Below, in pieces: positions 17,487 to 25,972 of a DNA stretch of 64,000 bases. The notes beneath the pieces were generated by a model. That model was not told the origin of the DNA and did not search any database. It was given only the letters and a program-made list of their open reading frames with translations. The translations under genes were made by a program, and so were the position numbers. Each line of letters opens with the position of its first letter. Within the stretch, counting starts at the first letter, position 1. The stretch comes from Candidatus Phytoplasma oryzae (GTDB lineage: Bacteria; Bacillota_I; Bacilli_A; Acholeplasmatales; Acholeplasmataceae), in assembly GCA_027945135.1 (NCBI GenBank), contig CP116038.1, positions 434,001 through 498,000 on the forward strand. Reading direction: 5' to 3'.

Positions 17487-18068
17487 TTAAACAAAAAAAC
17501 TTTTTTCCAAAATAATTCTATATTGTTCTGGTTCGCTTAAACTCATAAATTCAATATCTTTATCAGTAAAATAACCCATATCTCTTAATTCTTGTATTGA
17601 ATAAAATTCTTTTAGATCTGAAATATTATAACCGCTTCTTTTTAAGTCTTGGAAAGAATAACCCATTTCTTTCAAATCTTTAACCGTATAACAAGAACCT
17701 TTAAATAAAGTTATGTTACCATTTTTATCTATTTCTTTAAACTTAATACCATTTGGATCAAATTCTTCTATTGTTCCATCTTCTTTTTTTTTTATTTTAG
17801 AAATATTCAAATTTTTATCTTTTTGTGATATACTAGAAATCAAAATATTTTTCAAGATTTCGTTTTGTTCTTCTATTTTTTTATTAGAAAAATTAATTTC
17901 TTCAAATTGGGGCATAACTTTTGATATTAATTCAAAATAATTATCTTTTAATATTTGATCCGATTTTAAATTACATTTCTGAAAATATAAAACAATTACA
18001 CTAAAAATAATAAAATAAAATAAAATAATATATTTAAATTTTTTTTCATCAAATAATTGTTCCAACAT
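17487..18068 (-). CDS. Membrane-anchored protein with DUF2963-like motif and 10-residue repeats
   Basis: 193 residues. A membrane helix (13-30) is followed by a coiled-coil-like segment (40-85), then EDGTIEEFDPNG (96-107) and KNGNITLF (115-122). A run of four near-perfect 10-residue units follows: DLKEMGYSFQ, DLKRSGYNIS, DLKEFYSIQ and ELRDMGYFTDK (131-170). This is the same plan as the protein at 6988-7845. The decapeptide repeats probably stack as short helices. It lies 25 bases upstream of the 17087-17461 gene on the same strand, so the two may be co-transcribed. Function unknown. Confidence 0.6.
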   Translation of the reverse strand: MLEQLFDEKKFKYIILFYFIIFSVIVLYFQKCNLKSDQILKDNYFELISKVMPQFEEINFSNKKIEEQNEILKNILISSISQKDKNLNISKIKKKEDGTIEEFDPNGIKFKEIDKNGNITLFKGSCYTVKDLKEMGYSFQDLKRSGYNISDLKEFYSIQELRDMGYFTDKDIEFMSLSEPEQYRIILEKSFFV

Positions 18069-18324
18069 TTTAATAACATTTCTTTCTCAAAAATTAAGTT
18101 AACTTAATAAATAAAAAAATAAATAAAAATTTTTAACTAAATACAAACTTTATTATATTAATTTTAATAAAAAAAACAATTAATTAGTTTTTTTAAAAAT
18201 AAAAAAATATTTTCAATAAAATTGAAAATAATCAATTATACTATAGAATGTTGTGATTTAAAATTTTAATTAAATTACAAAATAATTCTTAATTAAAATA
18301 GTTAGAAAGAAAAAAACTCAAACA

Positions 18325-19119
18325 ATGAATTTAACAAAAATAAAAAAAAATAAAAATAAAATTTTTAAAATTGAAATATTTAAAATATTAACATTAATAT
18401 TTATTTTTTTTTGCATTTTACAAAAATCTAAAATATATGGTAATCAGAATTCTTCATTAAAAGTATTTAGATATATTAATGATAATAATATTAAACCAGA
18501 AATAGAATATGAATATCAAAAATTAAAAAATAATCAATTTAGAATAATTTCAAAAAAATACTATTATCCTATTCTAAATAATAATGATAGTTTTTACAAA
18601 ATTCATAAATATATTTATGATAATGATGAAGAAAACTGCAAAATTATAAAAAAAATAGAAACAACTAAAAATTCTTCTTGTTCATATACATTTGAATATA
18701 ATAGTCAAAATCAACTCATTGGTATAAAAAACCCCCAAAACCAATTTCAAGTTAAATATACTTATGATGAGCAAAATAGATTAAAAAGTAAAAAAATATT
18801 TTATTTTAATGATAGATTAATTGAAAATAAATATTTTTCAAAAGAAAAATATTATTTTCAATATAATAATCAAGGACAAAAAATAAATAAAATATATTAC
18901 AGTCACACTAAACCAATAATTAAGTTTCCGTTCTTTAATTTTTATTGTTTTAAAAAAAGAAAAAAAATAAATAAAATTATAACAGAAAATCAATACGATA
19001 AAAAAGGAAATAAAATTAAAAAAATAAAAAAAAATAAAATGTATATAACTTATGAAAAAAAACAAAACAATTCAACTTCAATTGTTCAAGATATTTATAC
19101 TTATAGTTATTTATATTAA
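18325..19119 (+). CDS. Secreted Tyr/Asn-rich repeat protein (DUF2963/YD-like)
   Basis: 264 residues. A basic N-terminus and hydrophobic core end in KSKIYG (cleavage near residue 39). The mature protein contains repeated strand-turn-strand units of the type Y-x-x-x-G/N-x-L-x-x-K: FEYNSQNQLIGIKN, YTYDEQNRLKSKK, FQYNNQGQKINKIYY and NQYDKKGNKIKKIKK. These resemble YD/MORN or DUF2963 repeats. Very basic. Likely exported; no enzyme motif. A perfect palindrome follows 16 bases after its stop. Confidence 0.6.
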   Translation: MNLTKIKKNKNKIFKIEIFKILTLIFIFFCILQKSKIYGNQNSSLKVFRYINDNNIKPEIEYEYQKLKNNQFRIISKKYYYPILNNNDSFYKIHKYIYDNDEENCKIIKKIETTKNSSCSYTFEYNSQNQLIGIKNPQNQFQVKYTYDEQNRLKSKKIFYFNDRLIENKYFSKEKYYFQYNNQGQKINKIYYSHTKPIIKFPFFNFYCFKKRKKINKIITENQYDKKGNKIKKIKKNKMYITYEKKQNNSTSIVQDIYTYSYLY

Positions 19120-19135
19120 AAATATTTTCTTTCTA

Positions 19136-19191
19136 TTAAAAAGATAAAAAAAAATAAACTAAATTTAGTTTATTTTTTTTTATCTTTTTAA
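19136..19191. terminator. 56-bp perfect palindrome, bidirectional terminator
   Basis: The two 28-base halves (19136-19163 and 19164-19191) are exact reverse complements, centred on AAATTT. The arms carry A- and T-runs, so transcripts from either side would end in a hairpin with a U-tract. It lies between the convergent genes at 18325-19119 (+) and nox (-), as expected for a shared terminator. Confidence 0.85.
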
Positions 19192-19202
19192 TAATAATTT
19201 AA

Positions 19203-20546
19203 TTAATTTTTCTTTAAATCTAAATATTTTAAACCAGCTAAGTTTAATAAACTAAAAGGTTTATTAAATTGAGGATGGAAAAAGAAATCTAAAAAAGCTA
19301 AATCATCTATAATCATTTTATTATGAATGCAAACACTTAAAGTATTTATCTTCTCTGTCATATCATCTGTTGATAAAATTTGTCCACCTAAAATTCTTTT
19401 AGTATTTTTATCGAAAACAACTTTTAATAAAACAGAATCATAATAAGGCATAAATTCAGGTCTATTAGCATCTTTTACTAAAACTGATCCGTAATTAATA
19501 TTAGAACATCTAGCAACATATTCTGTTAAACCTGTAGAAGAAATATTCAAATTAAAAATTTTAATACCACTAGTACCTTGAGTCCCTAAATATTTTTTTT
19601 GATTTTCTTTAATATTAAAACCTATAATAGTACCCATACGAACAGCATTTGTAGCTAAAGGAATATATAAATATTCTCCAGTAGGATTATAAAAAATATT
19701 AGTACAGTCACCACAAGCATAAACATTAGGATTTGAAGTCTGTAAAAATTCATTAACTATTAATGCACCATTAGAAGATTTTTGTAAATTTGTTCCAACT
19801 AATTCAGTATTTGGTTTAAAACTAATACATATAATAACTAATTCAGTTTCATAAAAGCCTTTATCAGTTCTTATATTTTTAACTAAATCATTTTGAACTT
19901 CAAAACCAATAACTTTTTCTCCTAAAACTAATTTTACATTATTTTCTACAAGACATTCTTCGGCCAAATCAGTAAACTCTTTATCTAAATATTTAGACAT
20001 TATTCTGTCTTGAACATCAATTAAAAGAACATCTTTTTGTTGTTTAGCAAAAGATTCTGCTAATTCCACACCAATATAACCAGCACCTATAACAGCTATT
20101 TTTTTAACATTTTTAGCGCATTCTATAATTTTATTAGCATGTTCAAAATTTTTAGATAAAAGAACATTTTTGCTATTAATACCTGGAATTTGAGGAATAA
20201 TAGGCCAAGATCCCATAGAAATTACTAATTTATCAAAAAAATCAATAAATTCTTCATTATTTTCCAAATTTTTAATTAAAACTTCTTTTTTAGAAAAATC
20301 AATTTTTAATACTTCATGTTTTAGTTTAACATTAGCACCCATTTGAGATAACTCTTCAGGATTAGAATAAAACAATCCTTTTTTATCTTTTACAACACCG
20401 CCAATATATAAAGCTATTCCGCAAGAAAGAAAAGAAACATTATCATTTTTTTCATAAATAGAAACTTGGATATCTTTATTTTGTTTTAACATTGTTTTAG
20501 CGGCAGTAGTACCAGCATGTGTACAACCTATTATAATAACTTTCAT
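19203..20546 (-). CDS. nox: FAD-dependent NADH oxidase (Nox / CoA-disulfide reductase family)
   Basis: 447 residues, family length. FAD-binding GCTHAGT at 7-13; redox-active Cys42 in SFLSCGIALYIGG; NADH-binding VIGAGYIGVELAESF at about 150-165; second FAD motif VYACGDCTN; and a C-terminal dimerisation domain. The single redox Cys at 42 is the position used as Cys-sulfenate in water-forming NADH oxidases. It probably regenerates NAD+ and removes oxygen in the cytoplasm, important for a glycolytic organism without respiration. CoA-disulfide reductase activity cannot be excluded. Confidence 0.9.
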   Translation of the reverse strand: MKVIIIGCTHAGTTAAKTMLKQNKDIQVSIYEKNDNVSFLSCGIALYIGGVVKDKKGLFYSNPEELSQMGANVKLKHEVLKIDFSKKEVLIKNLENNEEFIDFFDKLVISMGSWPIIPQIPGINSKNVLLSKNFEHANKIIECAKNVKKIAVIGAGYIGVELAESFAKQQKDVLLIDVQDRIMSKYLDKEFTDLAEECLVENNVKLVLGEKVIGFEVQNDLVKNIRTDKGFYETELVIICISFKPNTELVGTNLQKSSNGALIVNEFLQTSNPNVYACGDCTNIFYNPTGEYLYIPLATNAVRMGTIIGFNIKENQKKYLGTQGTSGIKIFNLNISSTGLTEYVARCSNINYGSVLVKDANRPEFMPYYDSVLLKVVFDKNTKRILGGQILSTDDMTEKINTLSVCIHNKMIIDDLAFLDFFFHPQFNKPFSLLNLAGLKYLDLKKN

Positions 20547-20813
20547 TCAATTAAATCCTTTCTTTTTTTTAATTTAAAATATTAAATATTTAATAATTAT
20601 TTAAAATTTTATTATATTTTTTATTATATTTTATTGAATGATAATTATTTCTAAAATAAATTATCATTATATAAATAATTATAATATATACTTTTATTTA
20701 ATGATAGAATTAAATATAAATAAAATGAAAAATTAAAAGAAAAACATATATAATATATTATATATTATTTTATAAATTTTTAATTCTCTAATATTTAATA
20801 TATAGGCTATTTT
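20547..20813. other. AT-rich leader of nox, no gene seen
   Basis: Strings of TTATTTAA and TATAATA units upstream of nox. They could hold its promoter but I cannot single one out. No coding frame. Confidence 0.5.
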
Positions 20814-21401
20814 TTACTCTGGTAAAGTGGTTTTTTCTACTTGTCTTAATGTCGATGTTTTGTCAATATACCAATAGTTATTAGTTTCATTTAAATATTT
20901 ATATAAAATCTTCATTGTTCCTTTTCAGTAGTCATTTCAATATTTTCATCAAATTCTCTTTTTAATTTTTTGATGTAGTCATGTGTATCTTCACATCTTG
21001 TTCTTTATGTTTTTTATCTGAAATATCTTTTATAAAATTAGGAAATATACCATATCCACAAGCCTTATGACTTTGTGATATAATATATTCGTACGTTATT
21101 TTAGGAGAAATTATTTTCTCTATATTTATGGGTTCTAAAGACGCAACAACTTTAGAACTTTTTTCTTTTTCTAAAACTAAATTAAAAATCTCTATATTTC
21201 TAAAATGAGGTTTTTTATCTAACATTAATAAAATATTAAAACTTTTATTTTTTTTTCCTACAATTAAATAATTAATTTTATTATCATATTTTTTAATTAA
21301 ATTTTTAAAAAAAATTCTCGAACATCTTTTTCATTAAATATTTCTTTTTCATCTAAATATAAAATAAAAATATTTTTATATTGAATTCTTTTATTTTCCA
21401 C
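20814..21401 (-). pseudogene. Broken geminivirus-like replication initiator (Rep)
   Basis: AGGAGG at 21413-21418 precedes GTG 21401. The frame then reads RIQYKNIFILYLDEKE, corresponding to Rep motif 1 (AKNIFLTYP), and, after a frame change, NYLIVGKKN...FNILLMLDKKP then HFRNIEIFNL, the layout around motif 2 (ExHxDGxPHLH...NxRxFDL). The metal-binding His pair is lost. Further frames continue as DYIKKLKREFDENIEM and YLNETNNYWYIDKTS. At least three frame changes, so not functional. Phytoplasma plasmids encode such Reps; I infer an integrated plasmid relic. Confidence 0.5.
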
Positions 21402-21457
21402 TTTTTTTATAACCTCCTCTGATATTGATTTATATTTCTACATATAAATAAATTTAT

Positions 21458-21716
21458 TTATATTTTAAAAAAGGTATGAATTAATTTAAAAAATCCTTTA
21501 GTAGTTTCTTTAAATTCTACAAAACAAAAATAAATAGTTTTAAGAATATAAAAACTTAAAACAAACCAAAAAATATAACTAAGATTTGTAAAACTTAATT
21601 CACGCCCCCCATTTAAAATATTTAATGTTGTAAATACTAATAAAAAGTTTCTTTAATTTAGGAATAATAAAGTTAAAAAATTTATCTATTTTTTGATATA
21701 ATACGAATGTATTCAT
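21458..21716 (-). pseudogene. Broken small membrane protein next to Rep remnant
   Basis: ATG 21716 reads MNTFVLYQKIDKFFNFIIPK then LKKLFISIYNIKYFKWG, changes frame, and continues as ELSFTNLSYIFWFVLSFYIL then KTIYFCFVEF to a stop at 21458. Restored, it would be a protein of about 88 residues with one or two membrane helices. It lies directly upstream of the Rep remnant on the same strand. Phytoplasma plasmids also carry small membrane proteins, so the pair supports a plasmid origin. Confidence 0.45.
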
Positions 21717-21802
21717 AATATAAGACCTACCTATGGTCAACCAACGCCACCCAACCATATAGCTTTCTTTCCATGGAAAGAAGATGAAAGTTATATGATT
21801 TT

Positions 21803-22046
21803 TTTTTATTTATAAACCTAAAAAAATGACTCCAGTTATTATACGGACATTTTTCTTCATACGAACGTATAAACCAGAGTCATTTTTATTATAATTATAT
21901 ATTTTTTTTGATATAATTATTTAATTTTTCTATAAATAAGTATAGGAATTTTTACATCATTATTATAACATATTTATTTAAATGTAAAATTAATTAAAAT
22001 AATAATAAAAATTTAAAAAAAGCGTGAGTCTTTTTTTTAAAAAAAA
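21803..22046. repeat. Left direct repeat with conserved hairpin, flanking the effector cluster
   Basis: A block of about 245 bp shared with 25973-26216. It contains a two-part hairpin: outer arms AAAAATGACTC (21822-21832) and GAGTCATTTTT (21877-21887), inner arms TATACG (21840-21845) and CGTATA (21866-21871). A CATATTTATTTAA stretch and ATTTAAAAAAAGCG follow. The two copies differ in the loops and in paired positions while keeping the fold. Confidence 0.65.
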
Positions 22047-22137
22047 GATAAATATATTAATTATGTCATTTTTAAGCGACTTATAAAATACTAAAATACA
22101 AATATAAAATAAATTATATTCAGATTTATTATTATTC

Positions 22138-22572
22138 TTATAACAAACTTAATAAAAAATCTAAAAAGAATTTTTCAATAATTTTATTTCTCATATCAGA
22201 TGAAAATTGAATCAAAGATTCTACCAATTCATTACTATTTTTTCTTAAAATAGATATTATTTCTGCATCATTCGATTGTGGATCAAAAATAATTTCATTA
22301 AATGTTTTTTCTATTAGAGATTTTAAGTTATTATCTGATACATCTAAAATCTTTTCTTTAAAAAAAATATAAACATTTTCGCTTGTTGAAATTTCTTTTT
22401 TTTGTTGTTCTAAAACTTGTTTATCTAAATTAATAACTTTTTGTTCAATTAAAAAAAATTCAGTACCATAAATACTATGAGTTTTTAAAAAAGCTAAAAT
22501 TAAAAAAATTTTAATAAATATTAAAACAAAATATTTAAAAAACAAATTATAACTTTTATTTATTAAATTCAT
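22138..22572 (-). CDS. Secreted protein, one helical repeat; paralog of the next gene
   Basis: 144 residues. The first 36 residues (MNLINKSYNLFFKYF ... HSIYG) are nearly identical to those of the gene at 22731-23423, and so are the bases just upstream: a shared signal peptide and promoter with a different mature part, the mosaic pattern of phytoplasma SVM proteins. The mature chain has one unit of the type FFKEKILDVSDNNLK ... IIFDPQSNDAEIISILRK, which its paralog carries twice. Predicted mostly helical. Candidate effector; target unknown. Confidence 0.65.
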   Translation of the reverse strand: MNLINKSYNLFFKYFVLIFIKIFLILAFLKTHSIYGTEFFLIEQKVINLDKQVLEQQKKEISTSENVYIFFKEKILDVSDNNLKSLIEKTFNEIIFDPQSNDAEIISILRKNSNELVESLIQFSSDMRNKIIEKFFLDFLLSLL

Positions 22573-22730
22573 TGTTTTAATAAACCTCTTTTTTTTAATT
22601 TTTTAAAGGTAAAAAATTAAGAACAATATTTAGAGATTTTAAGTACATTAAAAATATTAAAAAAAATATAATATTTTGTCTAAAAAAAAGTAACTTTAAA
22701 AAAAAGCGTGATGGATTTTTAATAAAATTT

Positions 22731-23423
22731 TTAAACTATAAATTTTAAATTATTTATAAATTTTATTTTTGAAAAAAATTCTTGAATATCTTCATTTCTA
22801 TAAACTTTAAATCTACCACCAACAACTAAATATAAACAAAATTGTTCGCCATTATTTCTCAATAATTCCATAATTTTTTCATTAGTCATTCTTTTATTAA
22901 AAATAATATTTGAAATAAAATTTTTTTTAAATGAAATTATCATTTTAGAATCATAATCATCTAAAATATTTTTTTTAAAATCTTCATAACAATCTATTTG
23001 TAAATTTACAAAAAAATCTAAAATATTTTTATTTCTATTATCATAAGTTTCATTCATAAATCCGACAAGAGTTTCTTCACTAATTTCTCGCAAAAATTCT
23101 ACAATCTCTTCATCAGTTTTAGAATGATCAAAAAAAATAGGAATATAATTTTCTTTAACTTTTAATTTTAATTCTTCATCAGCTACATCTAAAATTTGCT
23201 CTTTAAAATAAAAATAATCTTTTTCATTTTCTGAAGTTTTTTTATATTTATTTGTTTCCGCATTTTGATTAGATAAACTGATTTCTAATTGTTTAAACAA
23301 ATTTTCTTTATCAGAACCATAAATATTATGAGTTTTTAAAAAAGCTAAAATTAAAAAAATTTTAATAAATATTAAAACAAAATATTTCAAAAACAAATTA
23401 TAACTTTTATTTATTAAATTCAT
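22731..23423 (-). CDS. Secreted protein with two helical repeats
   Basis: 230 residues. Signal peptide ending HNIYG (residue 36), almost identical to the paralog at 22138. The mature part holds two related units of about 75 residues: YFKEQILDVADEELKLKVK ... TDEEIVEFLRE, then DFKKNILDDYDSKMIISFK ... TNEKIMELLRN, each closing with a polar stretch and a F-F pair. The pattern is that of an alpha-helical tandem repeat, possibly a protein-binding surface. Likely secreted effector. No known effector matches that I recognise. Confidence 0.65.
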   Translation of the reverse strand: MNLINKSYNLFLKYFVLIFIKIFLILAFLKTHNIYGSDKENLFKQLEISLSNQNAETNKYKKTSENEKDYFYFKEQILDVADEELKLKVKENYIPIFFDHSKTDEEIVEFLREISEETLVGFMNETYDNRNKNILDFFVNLQIDCYEDFKKNILDDYDSKMIISFKKNFISNIIFNKRMTNEKIMELLRNNGEQFCLYLVVGGRFKVYRNEDIQEFFSKIKFINNLKFIV

Positions 23424-23566
23424 TATTTTAAACCTCTTTTTTTTAATTTTTTAAAGGTAAAAAATTAAGGAACAACTTAAGAGGGGTGTACCATATAATA
23501 TACTACATTAAAAATATTAAAAAAATATAATAAATTGTTTAAAAATAACTTACTTTTTTTTAAAAA

Positions 23567-23805
23567 TAAATCTTTTTTGATACGTTTTTACATTATATTT
23601 ACGTAAAATATCATCTGTATCTTTACAATTTGAATACTCTTGAGGTATTTTTTTAATTTCATTAATAATTTTTTGTTAGTTTAGTTGTTTTTGAATACAA
23701 TTAGCATTTTTTTCTCCGGCTTTATCTTTGTCGAAAGAAATTAAAACTTTGATTTGATATTTTTTCAATATTTTAATTTCTTTCTAATTAATTTTCAAAA
23801 TGAAA
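23567..23805 (-). pseudogene. DnaG primase C-terminal Toprim remnant (copy 1)
   Basis: The minus strand reads EIKILKKYQIKVLISFDKDKAG, where FDKDKAG is the Toprim D-x-D-x-x-G metal-binding motif of DnaG, then IINEIKKIPQEYSNCKD and DDILRKYNVKTYQK. A stop interrupts the frame after CIQKQLN and there is no start. A second, longer copy lies at 24663-25181. Relic of a PMU dnaG. Confidence 0.7.
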
Positions 23806-23851
23806 AAAAACATAATAATTATAAATGTTTAAATAATTAAAAAAGCAAATT

Positions 23852-23889
23852 AAAAAAAAGAGCCCGAGGGTAAAAAAGAAAAATATTTT
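23852..23889. repeat. Left arm of a 38-bp perfect inverted repeat
   Basis: The core is GAGCCCGAGGGT within A-runs. The exact reverse complement occurs at 24623-24660, with no mismatch over 38 bases. The arms enclose the coiled-coil secreted-protein gene 23935-24375. Confidence 0.85.
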
Positions 23890-23934
23890 CTGTAATCTTT
23901 TTTTTAATATCTATATCTAAAAATAATTCTTAAA

Positions 23935-24375
23935 CTAATTTTTACCAGAATAAAGAATTTTTCTCAATTTAATTTCTAGATTTATTTGTTCTAAAGATAA
24001 TTCATTTAATTGTTTTATAAGCAAAGATTTCTTTTTGCTTAAAAATTGTATTCGAAATTTTAAATAAATTAAATCTTTTTCTGAAATATTAGTATTTTTA
24101 TTACTTTGAGTTTTTGAATAAAATAATAAATCTTTTTCTGATTTATTTATTTCTTGTGAAATTAAATTTTTTTGATGACATAAATCATCTATTTGAGATG
24201 TTAAAATTTCAATTTCTTTTTTTGAGGAATCAAAAATTTCTTCTGAAGATTCTGTTTTTTTCAATTTTGAATAAAATTTACCAGCAAAAACTAAATTTGT
24301 TTTATAAAAATTTACTAATAAAATAATTAAAAAAAATGGATAAATAAATTTTATTTTTTTTAAATTTAAATACAT
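23935..24375 (-). CDS. Secreted coiled-coil protein, candidate effector
   Basis: 146 residues. The signal peptide MYLNLKKIKFIYPFFLII ... NLVFA is cleaved near residue 31. The mature part is almost entirely coiled coil: EIEILTSQIDDLCHQKNLI, then LKFRIQFLSKKKSLLIKQLN and ELSLEQINLEIKLRK, with heptad Leu/Ile. One Cys. The small size, signal and helical mature chain fit phytoplasma effectors that bind host transcription factors, but the target is unknown. It is enclosed by a perfect 38-bp inverted repeat and two dnaG relics. Confidence 0.68.
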   Translation of the reverse strand: MYLNLKKIKFIYPFFLIILLVNFYKTNLVFAGKFYSKLKKTESSEEIFDSSKKEIEILTSQIDDLCHQKNLISQEINKSEKDLLFYSKTQSNKNTNISEKDLIYLKFRIQFLSKKKSLLIKQLNELSLEQINLEIKLRKILYSGKN

Positions 24376-24522
24376 ATTTAAAATATCTTTCTAATATAAA
24401 TTTTTTTAAATTTTTTAATAAAAATTTTTAATAAAAAAAACATAATAATTATAAATATTTAATTATTAAGAAAAACATTTTTTTTAAAAAAAAATAAAAT
24501 TTACATAAGATATATAAAATCA

Positions 24523-24601
24523 AGGAGTCAACGGAGTCACTTTTTCATCAACTTTATAACGAATATTAGTTACTCATACCCCCGTTTGACTCCTGACTCC
24601 T
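24523..24601. repeat. GC-richer inverted repeat beside the cassette
   Basis: AGGAGTCAACGGAGTCA (24523-24539) faces TGACTCCTGACTCCT (24587-24601), so AGGAGTCA-type units occur twice on each side in opposite orientation. The stretch, including ATACCCCCG between the arms, is much richer in G and C than its surroundings. Possibly a binding site or element end. Confidence 0.5.
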
Positions 24602-24622
24602 AAAACTATACGCTACATGTAA

Positions 24623-24660
24623 AAAATATTTTTCTTTTTTACCCTCGGGCTCTTTTTTTT
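24623..24660. repeat. Right arm of the 38-bp perfect inverted repeat
   Basis: The exact reverse complement of 23852-23889. It lies immediately downstream of the stop of the longer dnaG relic on the minus strand. Confidence 0.85.
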
Positions 24661-24662
24661 AA

Positions 24663-25181
24663 AAATAAATTTTTTGATATATTTTTACATTATATTTACG
24701 TAAAATATCATCTGCATCTTTACAATTTGAATATTCCTTAAAGTATTTTTTTAATTTCATTAATAATTTTTTGTTGGTTTAGTTGTTTTTGAATACGCGA
24801 TTAGCATTTTTTTCCGGCTTATTCATCTTTGTCGAAAGCAATTAAAACTTTGATTTGATATTTTTTTAATAATTTTAAAACTGTTTCGGAAAAATAACTG
24901 GGTAATAGTAATTAAACCAACAGCCATTATTAATAACGTTTTGATGACAACTCATGACATCAAAAAAACCTTCATGTAAAATCATTTCTTTTCTTTTTAA
25001 GATATTTTTAAAAGCTTTAGTAAAACCATACGGAAAATAGAAAATATTAGTATGACTGAAATTTTTTAAAGCTTGGTATTTAGGATTAAAATGTTCAATA
25101 AGATTATGATAATTATGTTTAAATCTATTCCTAAAGAAACTAAATATTCTGAAAAAGTTGCAATAAGAACACCAGCATTAC
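24663..25181 (-). pseudogene. DnaG primase C-terminal half, broken (copy 2)
   Basis: Minus-strand fragments read NAGVLIATFSEYLVSLGIDL, then after a frame change HFNPKYQALKNFSHTNIFYF and MILHEGFFDVMSCHQNVINN, which is the DnaG Toprim EG-x-x-D-V motif. ILLKKYQIKVLIAFDKDE follows, with a stop where AG is expected, then NCKDADDILRKYNVKIYQK. Both Toprim metal motifs are recognisable, but there are at least three frame breaks. It begins at the end of the secreted-protein gene 25182-25742. PMU relic. Confidence 0.72.
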
Positions 25182-25742
25182 TTAATAATTGATACTAATC
25201 TCATAACCCGAATTTTTTTTTTCATATTCTTTTTTCTGGTTTCGATCATATTCGAACTTTTGCAGTGTTGTTTTTAAAATAGAATTTTGTTTTTTTACAG
25301 ATTCTAAAAATTCTAATCTATTTATCAAATCTTGACCCAAATCTATTGTTCGATCAACAACTCTTAAAATACATTGAATTAATCTCTGTCGACCAATAGA
25401 AGTTGAGGAACAATTATCAGAAGTTAATTCTTTAACGCTTTCATCTATTAAATTAACATATTTTACATAAAGATCATACATACGAGACAAATTTTTTTTT
25501 GCAAAATCATTAGTTTGCATTTTATCCGAAAAATTCCTAACAATTTCATGAGCTCGATCTTGTTTTTTCGATATTTGTTCAAGCATGAAATTTTCTTCAG
25601 CAATAAAATAGGCCTCAATAACAGAATTTTGATTTGCTTTAATAAAATTATGAGGAATGAATAATAAAAAAAATAATAAAACAGAAGAAGCAAAAAATCT
25701 TCTTATTGCCAATTGAACTTTAAATTGAACTTTATTTAACAT
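25182..25742 (-). CDS. Secreted helical protein with SVM-like signal, candidate effector
   Basis: 186 residues. The leader MLNKVQFKVQLAIRR with hydrophobic core ends ...HNFIKA (cleavage near residue 36), an SVM-type signal. The mature part (150 residues) is helical and charged, with two Cys in TSDNCSSTSIGRQRLIQC that could form a disulfide once outside. The C-terminal half (RLEFLESVKKQNSILKTTL) has coiled-coil character. No family is recognised. Its 3' end meets the dnaG relic, suggesting a new junction. Candidate secreted effector. Confidence 0.7.
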   Translation of the reverse strand: MLNKVQFKVQLAIRRFFASSVLLFFLLFIPHNFIKANQNSVIEAYFIAEENFMLEQISKKQDRAHEIVRNFSDKMQTNDFAKKNLSRMYDLYVKYVNLIDESVKELTSDNCSSTSIGRQRLIQCILRVVDRTIDLGQDLINRLEFLESVKKQNSILKTTLQKFEYDRNQKKEYEKKNSGYEISINY

Positions 25743-25972
25743 TTTTTGAAGATCCTTTCTATTATAAAAAATTTATTTTATTTATCCTTAAAAAGATAAG
25801 CTTTAAAGTCTTTGATAAAGACATTGAAAGCTCTTTTTTTCAATCATTCAAAGTAGCGTTATCCGGAATATTTCCTAAGACATCGAAAAAGACTCCAACA
25901 TAATCAGGAAAACTTTTTCGAATCAGAAAAACGATCAAAAAATATCTTTTAAATAAGAAAAAGATAAAAATA
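25743..25972 (-). pseudogene. Coding scrap upstream of the SVM-like gene
   Basis: At about 25830-25950 the minus strand reads KRYFLIVFLIRKSFPDYV then GVFFDVLGNIPDNATLND and a stop. Composition is gene-like but no start or family is evident. It seems to be a fragment of an unidentified protein next to the right flanking repeat. Confidence 0.35.

Noticed and set aside
17713-17940. 75-residue plus-strand ORF rich in Phe/Ser/Ile
   Set aside because: Antisense shadow of the membrane repeat protein at 17487-18068.
24114-24326. 70-residue plus-strand ORF
   Set aside because: Antisense to the coiled-coil secreted-protein gene; composition is the reverse complement of a Lys/Glu-rich gene.
25463-25693. 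76-residue minus-strand ORF
   Set aside because: A shifted frame within the secreted-protein gene 25182-25742, with low-complexity Leu/Ile composition and no ribosome binding site.
22138-25742. Known effectors (SAP11, SAP54/phyllogen, SAP05, TENGU)
   Set aside because: Signals are similar in style, but the mature sequences do not show features I recognise from those effectors; left as unnamed candidates.
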